64,000 nucleotides of DNA from the NCBI GenBank assembly GCA_019359595.1, contig JAHHGZ010000019.1:62001-126000 (forward strand). The letters run 5' to 3'. Below, one piece after another: positions 1 through 8,705 of this stretch. The notes under the pieces are model-generated. The model searched no databases. It was not told the origin of the DNA and was given only the letters and a program-made list of their open reading frames with translations. Position 1 is the first letter of the stretch; the number at the start of each line of letters is the position of its first letter. This stretch comes from Cyanomargarita calcarea GSE-NOS-MK-12-04C (GTDB lineage: Bacteria > Cyanobacteriota > Cyanobacteriia > Cyanobacteriales > Nostocaceae). Both the position numbers and the translations under genes were made by a program.

Positions 1-2081
1 TTCTGGCAATTTTAGGTGGTGATAAGGGAATTGATACCAGCACAGATGAAAATATTTTAAAAAAATTACCAGGAACACGAGTAAAAATTTTAAACAAGCC
101 AACACAAACTCAGCTATGTGAGATTTTGTGGGAAAAGCCTTGGGATGTTCTGTGTTTTGCCGGACACAGTTCCAGTCAGGACGGAGGAACAGATGGAGTA
201 ATTCAACTGAGCAATATCGATAGTCCAGCCCTAAATGACTTGAGGAATGCGTTCACGAGAGCGATTGAAAATGGTTTAAAGCTAGCAATTTTTAATTCTT
301 GCGACGGATTGGGATTGGCAAATCAACTGGCAGAATTAAAAATTCCCCAGGTGATTGTGATGCGGGAAATTGTACCTGATGAAGTAGCACAAAAGTTTTT
401 AGGAGAATTCTTACGTTTATTTTCTCAAGGTGAGCCGTTTTATCTAGCAGTACGACAAGCACAAGAGAAATTGCAATTTATTGAAAATAAATACCCCTGT
501 GCTTCTTGGTTACCTGTGATTTCTCAAAATCCAGCCGAACCATCGTTACGCTGGCCAGAAACAGCGGTTGAGAAAATCAAACGTCGAATCCAGAGATTTT
601 GGCGGGTTCGCAGGGTAACAAGTTTGGCAATTTTGGCGATAATCAGTTTATTACTAATCCTACTCAGTTATGTTTTGATAAGTATCCCTCCAGGAACACC
701 TCCTAGCTTAAGCTTGGATGAACTATTCAGTCGAGGAGAAAGAATTTTAATTACAGGCAAAAGTAATTCCAGTAAAATAGAAGGGATATCAGCATTTGCA
801 AGAAGAGATTGGGACTTTGCTATTAATAAATTTATCGAATCTCTGAAGAAAGTTCCAAACGATCCAGAAACCTTGATTTATTTAAATAATGCGATCGCTA
901 TGAAAAGGGGTAATCAACTAGCGATCGCCATAGCTGTTCCCATTGGAGAATCTATTAACGTTTCTGAAGAGATTTTGCGTGGAGTGGCCCATTCTCAAAG
1001 TCAATTCAATTGTAGCAGTGTTGATAATTTAGCAAATGCTATTAAAAACAATCAGCCTCAAATTTGTAAGGGTGGTGTTGGTAACAAACCATTGTTAGTC
1101 GAAATAGTAAATGATCGGAATGATTCTGAAACTGCTAAAAAGGTAGCTCAAGAAATAGTTAAGGCTGAGAAACAGCAAGATATTTTAGCAGTTATCGGTC
1201 ACTATCGAAGCGAAACTACTATCCAAGCGGTGAAGGAAGGTTACCAACATAAAATTATTGTGATTTCTCCCACAAGCACTTCCACTACTTTAGATAGTTA
1301 CTCAGTTCTTCGCACGTCTCTTAGTGACAGAAATGCTGTTATTAATTTGTCTGAATATATCAAGACTAAATTGGTTCAGCAACCGATAAGAGCAACTGTT
1401 CTTTACAATAAAGACGAAGCTTATAGTGAGTCTATAAAAGATGCATTTAAATTAAATATTTCTTATTTGTCACCGAACATAAATATTACTAACTTGGGAG
1501 AACATAGTGTACAAGAAATTGTCAAGAAAGTACAACAAGAAAATGTTAATGTGCTATTACTAGCTCCTGCTGGGCTTGAGGATAATTTAACGAAAGCATT
1601 AGAAATAGTCAAGGAAGTCTCTAATCTCGAAAATAATCCAAATCTAATGCTATTGGGTGCAAGTACTATGTACAATCCCAAAACAACTAGTAGAGATTTT
1701 GGAAAGGCATCAGAAAAAAGCAAACTTTTAGTTGCTGCTCCCTGGTTTAGAAGCCAACCTCCTTCACCTTTTGAGCAAAATGCTAAAAAGATTTGGGGAC
1801 AATCAAAAGTCAATTGGTTGACTGCAATGACCTATGACGCAACTCAAGTAATTATTAAAGGTCTTAAGGAAATTAAAGGGCAAGTAAATCGTCAGTCATT
1901 ATTCACAGGTATAGGCTCCAATGTTCGGAACTTCTCAGCGGAAGGTGCTACAGCAGAAGTGCGATTTGAAGAAAGAGGTAGTCGCTCTACATCTAAAACT
2001 TCTAAAGACCGTCTTGGAATATTAGTGAAAGTTAAATGTGAGAATTCTTTGTGTAATTTTGTTGACGAAGAAACTCAGTAA
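1..2081 (+). CDS. CHAT-domain protease / TM / periplasmic-binding fusion, 5' partial
   Basis: The reading frame is open from base 3 to the stop at 2081 and runs off the left edge, so the TTG at 126 is not the real start; the 40 codons before it read as normal CHAT sequence (LAILGG...). Seen: a caspase-like CHAT domain with the His of FAGHSS (codon 165-167) and the Cys of NSCDG (codon 300-302), so the catalytic dyad is present. A single membrane helix follows about 164-187 residues after the TTG (VTSLAILAIISLLLILL), then a short TPR-like stretch, then about 385 residues resembling type I periplasmic-binding/receptor-ligand domains (IAIAVPIGE near the start, ABC branched-chain family). The expected topology is protease in the cytoplasm and ligand-binding part outside. 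It converges on the DUF1822 and sigma genes. Ligand and substrate are unknown. Confidence 0.85.
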   Translation, partial: LAILGGDKGIDTSTDENILKKLPGTRVKILNKPTQTQLCEILWEKPWDVLCFAGHSSSQDGGTDGVIQLSNIDSPALNDLRNAFTRAIENGLKLAIFNSCDGLGLANQLAELKIPQVIVMREIVPDEVAQKFLGEFLRLFSQGEPFYLAVRQAQEKLQFIENKYPCASWLPVISQNPAEPSLRWPETAVEKIKRRIQRFWRVRRVTSLAILAIISLLLILLSYVLISIPPGTPPSLSLDELFSRGERILITGKSNSSKIEGISAFARRDWDFAINKFIESLKKVPNDPETLIYLNNAIAMKRGNQLAIAIAVPIGESINVSEEILRGVAHSQSQFNCSSVDNLANAIKNNQPQICKGGVGNKPLLVEIVNDRNDSETAKKVAQEIVKAEKQQDILAVIGHYRSETTIQAVKEGYQHKIIVISPTSTSTTLDSYSVLRTSLSDRNAVINLSEYIKTKLVQQPIRATVLYNKDEAYSESIKDAFKLNISYLSPNINITNLGEHSVQEIVKKVQQENVNVLLLAPAGLEDNLTKALEIVKEVSNLENNPNLMLLGASTMYNPKTTSRDFGKASEKSKLLVAAPWFRSQPPSPFEQNAKKIWGQSKVNWLTAMTYDATQVIIKGLKEIKGQVNRQSLFTGIGSNVRNFSAEGATAEVRFEERGSRSTSKTSKDRLGILVKVKCENSLCNFVDEETQ

Positions 2082-2100
2082 TTCTTTGTAGTAGACAAGT

Positions 2101-2176
2101 TTTTTCATCTGCGTCTATCTGTGTCCTACCCTACACAGAATGCGTACAGCGCATACTGCGGTTAATTATTTTTTTT
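2101..2176. repeat. Dispersed repeat, copy 1
   Basis: The stretch contains TTTTTCATCTGCGT, CCTACCCTACACAGAA and GCGGTTAATTATTTTTT. A second copy with the same blocks in the same order lies at 21451-21524. Both copies sit just behind the 3' end of a gene. Confidence 0.6.
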
Positions 2177-2193
2177 GGCAATGAAGCAAGAAC

Positions 2194-3333
2194 TTAAACC
2201 GCAAAAAACTCCGTAATACTATCATCTCCCAAGGCAACTCTGACACTAAATTTATCTCCTGGGTCTGCACTGAATTTAAACTGAATGTAATTATCTTGAT
2301 TGCGAGCTTCCACAGGTTTAAAAAATTTATTACCAGCTTCATCCAACCCAATTAATTTTAGACCAGAGGGTAGAAAAGATTGCTCACCGATTGGATAAAC
2401 CCGCAGAAGAATTGCTTTTCTACCATCAGGTTTTGCTAAAGTGGCAACCATGAGTGCAACTGGATAACCCCCTAACTGCATCCCTAAATCCATTATCCTT
2501 CTCGCTCCAACTGCAGCATGGTTAGAGTCTATTTGCCACAGAATTTCAACCGCTTTCCAACGAATTTCCTCATCTTGAGTCGTTTCTATAAGTTGGTTTA
2601 ATGCTGCATTGGGTTCAAGTTCACCAAAATAAATTTTCTGTGACTCGTTAGCACCTGGTTGACTTGCATACAACTGGGCAATCAAACGTTTAACACTCTT
2701 GGTATCATTTGGGTCAACCCTTGCTGATGCTATTGTCCGAAACTCAAAAGCCATATCAGACCTTTGATTGCGAAAAAACTCTTCTACAGCTTGCCAAGCA
2801 GGCTCAAAAATATTGTCTAACCAGTTTTCTAGATGCACAATTTTTGGCGATTGTTGTCTTTTCTCGCTTAAATAGTCAGGAAAATCAGCAAGCGATCGCA
2901 ACTCACTTAGAGCTAAAATTCCTTGTGATCCTAACTGCGGTACAAATCCGAGCAGTGTTGCTTCTTTTAGAGATTGGCTTAACTGCACAGCTACATAACC
3001 AATTCGGTCATTGCAAGTCTCAGGTGGTACTTCCAGAACCTGAGTATCTGGTAATACAGGAATGCACTCAAATTTACCCAAATTTTTAACATTCAAATCT
3101 GTTACATCCATAAATTTCTGTAACAGTGGATTGCAGCGATCGCTATTTTCCCAATCCGTTTCAAACCCCATGCATCGAAAATAATGTTCCACAGCATATC
3201 CTGCCAAAGTATTAAGATAGACTTTCTTGGCTTTTTCTGGTCGATTATTTTGTTTGCTGTACTTTTGAGCAAGAGAATGTGCTTCAAAAGAAAGCGGTAC
3301 GGTAAAAGTCATAGTTTCAGCAGACTTATTCAT
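2194..3333 (-). CDS. DUF1822 family protein
   Basis: A 379-residue cyanobacterial protein whose N-terminus (MTFTVPLSFEAHSLAQK) and overall layout match the DUF1822 family as I know it. No catalytic motif, signal peptide or membrane segment is visible. The middle holds a helical-repeat-like stretch (TTQDEEIRWKAVEILWQID) and the last 100 residues look beta-rich. An AGGAGAG ribosome-binding site lies 7 bases before the ATG. It is 30 bases downstream of the sigma-like gene in the same direction, so the two are probably one operon. DUF1822 genes are commonly found next to such sigma factors and CHAT-domain genes in cyanobacteria. The biochemical role is unknown. Confidence 0.8.
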   Translation of the reverse strand: MNKSAETMTFTVPLSFEAHSLAQKYSKQNNRPEKAKKVYLNTLAGYAVEHYFRCMGFETDWENSDRCNPLLQKFMDVTDLNVKNLGKFECIPVLPDTQVLEVPPETCNDRIGYVAVQLSQSLKEATLLGFVPQLGSQGILALSELRSLADFPDYLSEKRQQSPKIVHLENWLDNIFEPAWQAVEEFFRNQRSDMAFEFRTIASARVDPNDTKSVKRLIAQLYASQPGANESQKIYFGELEPNAALNQLIETTQDEEIRWKAVEILWQIDSNHAAVGARRIMDLGMQLGGYPVALMVATLAKPDGRKAILLRVYPIGEQSFLPSGLKLIGLDEAGNKFFKPVEARNQDNYIQFKFSADPGDKFSVRVALGDDSITEFFAV

Positions 3334-3363
3334 ATTTAATCTCTCCTATTTATTTAACTAAGT

Positions 3364-4137
3364 CTATGCCTGTAAATGTTGCAAAAAATATGTCTCTAGT
3401 TTCTTCAACCTGCGTTTAAAAAAACTATCAAGCGTTGAATATGTAATACCTAATTCAACCGATAGCTGCTGCATATTCTTGCCCTCTACATATATAGCTA
3501 TAGCTATATACTGAAAGTTTGCATGAGGTTTATCCTTGACATATGCAGTTTTAAAAACATTGTCTGGGTCATTTATCAAAAGCTCTCTCAATAAATCACA
3601 GTCAGATCCTATATTTTCTTCAAACTCTGAGATTTGTTGAAACATTAAACTATCAGCTACAAATTCTTCTAAGTCATCTAAAGATATTACTTGTCCTTGC
3701 TTATAATTTTTTCCATTATTAAGTTTAGGCTTAGGTATAAACTTTATGCCTCTCTTTGAGTATTTATTGTGAGCATCGCTAAATTTATTACTTAAAATTC
3801 CACAAGTCCAATTAATAAATGACGACCTTTGCGAATCGTAACTGTCAATATATCGACTAATTGCAGCTAAAGTTTCTTGCAACGCTTCATTAAAGAGGTC
3901 TTCATAAAGACCAGATGACAAACTCCAATATTTACTTTTAAAATTTCCTTTGAGTATGCCAATTGTGGGTTGTTTCCAAATTTCTTGAACAAGCTTAGTC
4001 AACCCTCGCTGTCTTTGAGGACTTAGAACAGGTTGTCTTTGAACTTCCATTGCTAGATGTCGCAGTGTCTCACCGGGCTGGGGTTTAGCTTCGTGAAATG
4101 GTGGTTGCGGCTCATCAAAGGTAATCATATTAGTCAT
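3364..4137 (-). CDS. Sigma-70-like RNA polymerase sigma factor (cyanobacterial type)
   Basis: A 257-residue protein with a region-2-like segment around residues 75-125 (LFNEALQETLAAISRYID, then a SFINWTCGILSNKFSDA helix) and a C-terminal helix-turn-helix resembling region 4 (MQQLSVELGITYSTLDSFF followed by a basic helix). This is the arrangement of small alternative sigma factors, although the sequence is divergent. Two starts are possible, Met1 or Met4; neither has a strong ribosome-binding site. It leads a probable two-gene operon with the DUF1822 gene. It presumably directs polymerase to a small set of promoters; the targets are not visible here. Confidence 0.7.
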   Translation of the reverse strand: MTNMITFDEPQPPFHEAKPQPGETLRHLAMEVQRQPVLSPQRQRGLTKLVQEIWKQPTIGILKGNFKSKYWSLSSGLYEDLFNEALQETLAAISRYIDSYDSQRSSFINWTCGILSNKFSDAHNKYSKRGIKFIPKPKLNNGKNYKQGQVISLDDLEEFVADSLMFQQISEFEENIGSDCDLLRELLINDPDNVFKTAYVKDKPHANFQYIAIAIYVEGKNMQQLSVELGITYSTLDSFFKRRLKKLETYFLQHLQA

Positions 4138-4769
4138 CTGAGGGAAATATATCAGTGTTTTTACTCAATATATCCAGGTATACCCACTTCGGTTGAACCT
4201 ATAATTACCTTTTCTCAAGCAGTGGTAGGGTTTTACGCAAAACTCTAATTTATTTACATAACTTTACAAAAGTAGGCTAATTCGTATATTGCACTTCTTT
4301 TTTGATAATTTTTCCAAATTGGGATGCTTCCGAACCCTGAGCATTACAAATGAAGGAAGAAGGAATAGCTAATAAAAATGCGCGTTCTGAGTTTAGAGCT
4401 TCAGTAAAAAAAAAGATGTTTTTCGAGTCCTTTGTAGCGCGTTCACGTAGTGTCTCGCAGAGAAGAAAAACAGTGTCCTTGTTTCAATCCCATATGAGTG
4501 CTCATGTGGGTACTTCTTCCTTCTTTCTTCGTGAATTCCTCATAAATGCAAGGTACAGTGACTGTTTTTATTCATTCTAGAAAAATAATTAGGGATTTTC
4601 GTCCATAGCAGGTTTTACGCCAAACTCTGATTTAAAAGCAAAAAATATTTATGCAATAAAGTAATAAAAAATCTCAGATTTGCATAAAAGTTATCAGAAG
4701 CTTTGTAAATAAAGAGTAAGGCAACAGGCAAATATCACAATTTAAATTATTGAATTTAATGGTAAACAT
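4138..4769. other. Intergenic region with an imperfect direct repeat
   Basis: No convincing gene. It holds two similar blocks, GGTTTTACGCAAAACTCTAA at 4228 and GGTTTTACGCCAAACTCTGA at 4611, plus a palindromic cyanobacterial repeat near 4436-4465 (CGTTCACGTAGTGTCTCGC) and a short GAAGGAAGAAGG run. The sigma-gene promoter should lie in the first 100 bases. Confidence 0.4.
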
Positions 4770-5033
4770 ATGCAACCAAGAATGCAAATGATTTTGTTAT
4801 TCACGGCTTTGCTTGCCACTCTACATCCGTTCAACTTAGCAAAGTCTGCAACATTAGAAATCGCGATACAGCAGCAACAGATGCCAAAGAAAATGTCAAA
4901 ATCTTACTTGTTGGCTGATAATCTGAAACTAATAGTTGAAGAAACAATTGGTAATGAAGCCGGCTTATTCAATAAGCGCAGGCGTCGCCGTGCTTCGAGG
5001 AACTCGGATAGACCTTCAGTTAATAATTACTGA
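4770..5033 (+). CDS. Small secreted hypothetical protein with basic tail
   Basis: An 87-residue ORF starting at ATG. Residues 1-26 look like a signal peptide (MILLFTALLATLHPFNLAKS with likely cleavage after AKSA). The mature part is short, with an Arg run (NKRRRRRAS) near the C-terminus. I do not recognise a family. No clear ribosome-binding site precedes the ATG, and the gene stands alone between the sigma-like gene and a repeat block. It is kept as a possible real gene because of the well-formed export signal. Confidence 0.45.
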   Translation: MQPRMQMILLFTALLATLHPFNLAKSATLEIAIQQQQMPKKMSKSYLLADNLKLIVEETIGNEAGLFNKRRRRRASRNSDRPSVNNY

Positions 5034-5093
5034 TTTATACTGTAAAAAAAATGAATAAAGAAGTTAGAAGGAAGAAGGAATTCAATGCAATTG

Positions 5094-5210
5094 GTAGGGG
5101 ATTTAAACCCGCCACCCCTACCGACCACCAAATTGTAGATTGGTCGGGGACACGGAACCGTTTGGCTTGAAAACTTCTTCCTTCTTCCTTCTTCCTTCTT
5201 CCTTCGTTCA
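5094..5210. repeat. TTCCTTC heptamer repeat and adjacent dispersed-repeat sequence
   Basis: A run of tandem TTCTTCC heptamers occupies about 5174-5205, preceded by a GGGGATTTAAACCC / GGTCGGGGACACGG block. Similar composites with longer shared cores lie at 23761, 26138 and (inverted) 28681. This is the short tandemly repeated type common in Nostocales. Confidence 0.6.
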
Positions 5211-5222
5211 ACACGTGTCAAA

Positions 5223-5618
5223 ATGACAGAATCACGGGATGATAGGGAAAATCTGCACCAAATTTTAACAATGAATTATGAGATTGCTCGCAAGCTACTT
5301 GTAGACCAAACAATAATAACTGAAGAATACCCAGATGCCTTGTTGATGAGGATGCAGAAGGGTAAACCGCCTGTACCTGGTCAGATTACGTCGATTTTGT
5401 TGGCGTTGAAAGTAGTATTTGAAGGACTCAAGGAAGACACTACTCTAGAGAGAGACCTAGCCTACGCACTATATCAGTTAAGCGTCAAAACCCAACATTT
5501 GTTTGCAGCGGGGCGTAAAGCTGGGATTGATTGGCCACCCCTGCTGAAGGAAGATTTAGTTAGAATTGCTCAAGCTGCTGAAAGTATTTTTTCTGATGAT
5601 TGGCACACTTTGCATTAA
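5223..5618 (+). CDS. Conserved cyanobacterial hypothetical protein
   Basis: A 131-residue soluble, mostly helical protein beginning MTESRDDRENLHQ, with a distinctive KPPVPGQITSILLALK segment around residues 45-60. There is no signal peptide, membrane segment or catalytic motif. It resembles short proteins I have seen in Nostoc-type genomes, but I cannot assign a function. The ATG at 5223 follows a heptamer repeat block directly, so its promoter must lie within or before the repeats. Confidence 0.65.
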   Translation: MTESRDDRENLHQILTMNYEIARKLLVDQTIITEEYPDALLMRMQKGKPPVPGQITSILLALKVVFEGLKEDTTLERDLAYALYQLSVKTQHLFAAGRKAGIDWPPLLKEDLVRIAQAAESIFSDDWHTLH

Positions 5619-5627
5619 CGACTGTAA

Positions 5628-5704
5628 AGTTAGGAGTTAGGAGTTAGAAGTTAGGAGTTAGGAATTAACAACTAACAACTAACAACTAACAACTAACAAC
5701 TAAC
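5628..5704. repeat. Heptamer tandem repeats (TAGGAGT then CAACTAA)
   Basis: Several TTAGGAGT-type units are followed by five AACAACT units that run up to and into the last codon of the neighbouring leftward gene. The two half-blocks are partly complementary and could form a weak stem. Confidence 0.75.
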
Positions 5705-6311
5705 GATTTCTCAATTCCGCTTCCAATTTATCTAGGTCAGCTTTGAGCAAGACTGTCATCTGACCAGTGAATGCTTTGCCGTTTTTGGGTTGTGCCACTT
5801 CTATCCAGTAGGCATAGCGATCGCCCACTCGCAATTCTCCCCGCAAAGCTTCTCTAATCGGAGTTCTAGCCAAACGGGCTGAATTTATCGCGCTTTGGTT
5901 GGGATACTCATATATGACTTGACCGCGATTAAAGTCTTGATAGATATCCAAACCATAAATTATCCGTAATGTTTCTTGTAGGCGATTGATTGTCATGCCG
6001 TTAATTGCATCATACATGGCAATCCGTTCGCTGCGAATCCTGCTGCGTTCGTTAGTAAACCGTACTTTCCCAGGTGCTAAAACGGAGGCTTGAAAGCTGA
6101 ATCGCTGGGCTGCGGTATCGCTCTTTTGTACCATGAAGCGTTCCCCAATGTTAGGACGGAGTGTGGGATGGGCTTTTATCCAAGCACCGACTTCTTCAGT
6201 TGGTTGCCCTGGTAAGGCACTAGCTTTGGAATCAAAAACTTTTTCCATGCACATCCAAGGAATAAAAGCAATAGGGAGAATGAAAAAGTGAACGAGAGAT
6301 TTTTTGAGCAT
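5700..6311 (-). CDS. Exported conserved cyanobacterial protein of unknown function
   Basis: A 203-residue protein with an N-terminal signal sequence (KKSLVHFFILPIAFIPW, probable cleavage near ASALPGQ). The mature part has alternating charged and beta-like segments (GKVRFTNERSRIRSERIAMY; DINGMTI-like helix; YAYWIEVAQPKNGKAFTGQ). It has no cysteines in the mature domain and no enzyme motif I recognise. It is likely periplasmic. The stop lies inside the heptamer repeat block, and its start faces the SDH-family protease across about 250 bases, giving a divergent arrangement. Confidence 0.7.
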   Translation of the reverse strand: MLKKSLVHFFILPIAFIPWMCMEKVFDSKASALPGQPTEEVGAWIKAHPTLRPNIGERFMVQKSDTAAQRFSFQASVLAPGKVRFTNERSRIRSERIAMYDAINGMTINRLQETLRIIYGLDIYQDFNRGQVIYEYPNQSAINSARLARTPIREALRGELRVGDRYAYWIEVAQPKNGKAFTGQMTVLLKADLDKLEAELRNR

Positions 6312-6562
6312 TTTCCTATTCAGGGCTTATGTATGGGCGGTTTGTCAAAACGGATACCCTTTGCTTTGCAGAAGGTCGGTAATCATAGTTTTCCCCGTTT
6401 TTAGGTAATTCCTGCCACAACCTAATAGAAAAAATTTAATCCCATGAGCCTAAAATCACAGTGTTCTCAAGCTGGGTTTTATAGCTCTTTAGATAGACTT
6501 GCGATCGCCACAAAAATTGTCACAATGATGACGGTAATCGTTATTTTTGAACAATTAATTAT

Positions 6563-7447
6563 ATGGGCTTCGGTATTGGTGACATTTTCTGGATTTTCCT
6601 CCTGCTTTCTTCGTTGCAACCCGTGTGGCAACGCCGTCAGATGGAATACCGTCGCGTCAGTGCCTTACAGGAATTCCAACGCGAGCGCAAAAGCCGAGTA
6701 ATTTTACTCATTCACCGCCAAGAGTCTATTAGTTTGTTGGGAATTCCTGTATCGCGCTACATCACTATTGAAGATTCCGAACAAATTTTACGGGCAATTC
6801 GCCTCACTCCGCCAGATGTGCCAATTGACTTAATTTTGCACACTCCCGGTGGTTTGGTGTTGGCAACAGAACAAATCGCCAGAGCCTTAATTCGCCATCC
6901 AGCCAAAGTTAGCGTGTTTGTCCCCCACTATGCCATGAGTGGTGGCACAATGCTGGCACTGGCCGCTGATGAAATTGTGATGGATGCTAACGCGGTTCTC
7001 GGACCTGTCGATCCCCAGCTTGGAAACTTCCCAGCAGCAAGTATCTTGAAAGTTGTAGAAAGTAAGCCGATTGGCGAAATTGATGACCAGACCCTAATTA
7101 TGGCAGACTTGTCGCGCAAAGCTATCGATCAGGTGCAGCGATTTGTTCGGACTTTGCTCAAAGACAGTATACCAAAAGTGAAAGTGCAACCAGAAAATAT
7201 TGAGTCGATTATCGAAGCTTTGACAACTGGACGAGTTACCCACGACTATCCAATCACTGTTGAGGAAGCAACAGAAATGGGGCTGCCCGTAACAGTTGGA
7301 CTGCCCCATACTATTTACGGTCTCATGGATTTGTACCCACAACCCCAAGGCGGACGCCCTTCAGTTCAGTACATTCCCATGCCTTATGATGACCGTCGTC
7401 CAATTTTACCCAAGGGTAGACCAATGGAAGAACCAAACCAAATGTGA
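6563..7447 (+). CDS. SDH-family Clp-fold serine protease, membrane anchored
   Basis: A 294-residue protein of the SDH/SppA-like Clp-fold serine protease family. Residues 5-20 form a short N-terminal membrane anchor (IGDIFWIFLLLSSLQP). The Clp fold follows, with LILHTPGG around residue 95 and the nucleophile motif YAMSGGTMLALAADE, whose Ser aligns with the catalytic serine, plus the downstream GPVDPQLG loop. Such proteins act on membrane or membrane-proximal substrates; the substrate here is unknown. The ATG at 6563 was chosen because it gives the anchor directly; an overlapping ORF in another frame begins at 6444 and is a shadow. No strong ribosome-binding site is seen. Confidence 0.82.
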   Translation: MGFGIGDIFWIFLLLSSLQPVWQRRQMEYRRVSALQEFQRERKSRVILLIHRQESISLLGIPVSRYITIEDSEQILRAIRLTPPDVPIDLILHTPGGLVLATEQIARALIRHPAKVSVFVPHYAMSGGTMLALAADEIVMDANAVLGPVDPQLGNFPAASILKVVESKPIGEIDDQTLIMADLSRKAIDQVQRFVRTLLKDSIPKVKVQPENIESIIEALTTGRVTHDYPITVEEATEMGLPVTVGLPHTIYGLMDLYPQPQGGRPSVQYIPMPYDDRRPILPKGRPMEEPNQM

Positions 7448-7487
7448 GGGCTTTTAAGTCTAAGCTGTGAAATCGTTTCGTTTTTTC

Positions 7488-7568
7488 TTCGTTACTTCGT
7501 TACTTCGCGGTTCAAATATATCTTTTTTTGATATCTTTTTTTAACCACAAAGTAACGAAGTACGCGAA
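7488..7568. repeat. Inverted repeat behind the SDH protease gene
   Basis: The left arm TACTTCGTTACTTCGCGGTT (within 7488-7512) is an imperfect inverted match to AACCACAAAGTAACGAAGTA (7543-7562). A related hairpin, CGCGGTT...AACCGCG, lies at 29274-29306. Both are AT-rich in the loop. It may end transcription from both sides. Confidence 0.55.
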
Positions 7569-7639
7569 GGCAAGAGTAGAAATTAGGTATTTCACACTAG
7601 TAATTGAGTCAACAAAGCCGATCGCCTCATTTTTTTCTT

Positions 7640-8434
7640 CTACCGGCTGCTACGTGTCGGTGTCGCTGTTGGCGTTGCTGTTGGTGTTGGCGTTGGTGTT
7701 GGCGTTGGTGTTGGCGTTGGTGTCGCCTCTGGTGTAGTCTCTGGTGTAGTCTCTGGTGTCGCCTCCGGTGTGGGAGTAGCCTCAGGGGTTACTTCTGGCG
7801 TTGCTGTTGCTGTTGGCGTTGGCGTTGGCGTTGGCGTTGGCGTTGGTCTAGATCTGGGCTTGCGTCTGGTTGGAGGCTTAGTGGTAGGGGTAGGGGTAGG
7901 CTCAGAGGAGGCAGGTGTTTTTTTGGCAGTTTGCGCCTCTTCATTCAGCTTTTGCCGCAATGCTAAGTCTGCGATTCCAGTTTCTTGTAACTGGAATTTT
8001 TTCTGAAATTCTTTAACTGCAGCCTCTGTTTGGGCACCATAATATGAGTTGCGGCGCAGAGGAGTCGTGGGTTGCAGTACTGTATTTAGGTTTGCTTGCA
8101 AAATTCTTACGATATTCGCGGCAAATTCCTGAGTTTTTGGTCCTGCAATCCCATCAACAGGTTGTATCTTGTAGCCTGTCTGAAATTGACGGATTGCTTT
8201 TCTTGTCTCCGCATCTGTCAAAGGACCATCCGTCGCTTTGACGCTATAGCCCAAGCCTCGCAATACAGCCCGGAATTGCCGAGGTGTGTAGCGCTGGCTG
8301 TTGACGGTTGCCGCCTGTGAAATTACTGGCGCTTGATTTTGTTTGGGAGCGGCATAAACCGTTTCCGAAATTAAGCTACTAGCTATCAAGCAACTAGCAG
8401 CAATCGCAATCTTTCTGTTTCCATCACACCACAT
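7640..8434 (-). CDS. Exported peptidoglycan-binding protein with Pro-Thr-rich tail
   Basis: A 264-residue protein with a signal peptide (IAIAASCLIASSLISETVYA, cleavage near AAPKQ). Two peptidoglycan-binding type 1 repeats follow: residues about 50-95 (RAVLRGLGYSVKATDGPLTD, AIRQFQTGYKIQPVDGIAG) and about 105-155 (ILQANLNTV, AVKEFQKKFQLQETGIAD). The last 95 residues are almost pure Thr-Pro repeats with some Ala, Glu and Arg, a typical cell-wall spanning spacer. It probably binds the murein layer. The repeat-rich DNA creates long false ORFs on the other strand. The Thr-Pro stretch is likely to vary in length between strains. Confidence 0.8.
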   Translation of the reverse strand: MWCDGNRKIAIAASCLIASSLISETVYAAPKQNQAPVISQAATVNSQRYTPRQFRAVLRGLGYSVKATDGPLTDAETRKAIRQFQTGYKIQPVDGIAGPKTQEFAANIVRILQANLNTVLQPTTPLRRNSYYGAQTEAAVKEFQKKFQLQETGIADLALRQKLNEEAQTAKKTPASSEPTPTPTTKPPTRRKPRSRPTPTPTPTPTPTATATPEVTPEATPTPEATPETTPETTPEATPTPTPTPTPTPTPTATPTATPTRSSR

Positions 8435-8705
8435 ATTAGAAGCTCCTTTTGACTAAATCATCAGGATATAAAAGTTAACAACTGCATTCTAAGTTTCTTT
8501 AACGCATTTTTTCCTAATTATTAATGATTTTTGATTAATTGCCTTCTATTGTTGGAATTTTGAACCAAATCATTAATCAACTATTTTTGTCAACTCTCTA
8601 AGGAGATACTTTATAAGAGGAAGTCAAAGAATTAGTGAAATTTCAAATTAGATAAATTGACAACTAAAAATAGTTTATATCAAGCAAATATACATTTAGA
8701 AGCAT

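Noticed and set aside
4350-4580. 76-codon rightward ORF
   Set aside because: It contains a palindromic cyanobacterial repeat (CGTTCACGTAGTGTCTCGC) and has no family features, no ribosome-binding site and odd composition.
5628-5704. Possible CRISPR array
   Set aside because: The units are 7 bases long without spacers of constant size; this is a heptamer tandem repeat. No CRISPR array or cas gene is seen anywhere in the window.
6444-6701. 85-codon ORF overlapping the SDH protease start
   Set aside because: It is in another frame over a clearly conserved gene and has no recognisable features of its own.
7528-8006. Rightward ORFs rich in Val/Gly or Cys/Trp/Arg
   Set aside because: They are opposite-strand readings of the Thr-Pro repeat in the peptidoglycan-binding protein gene.
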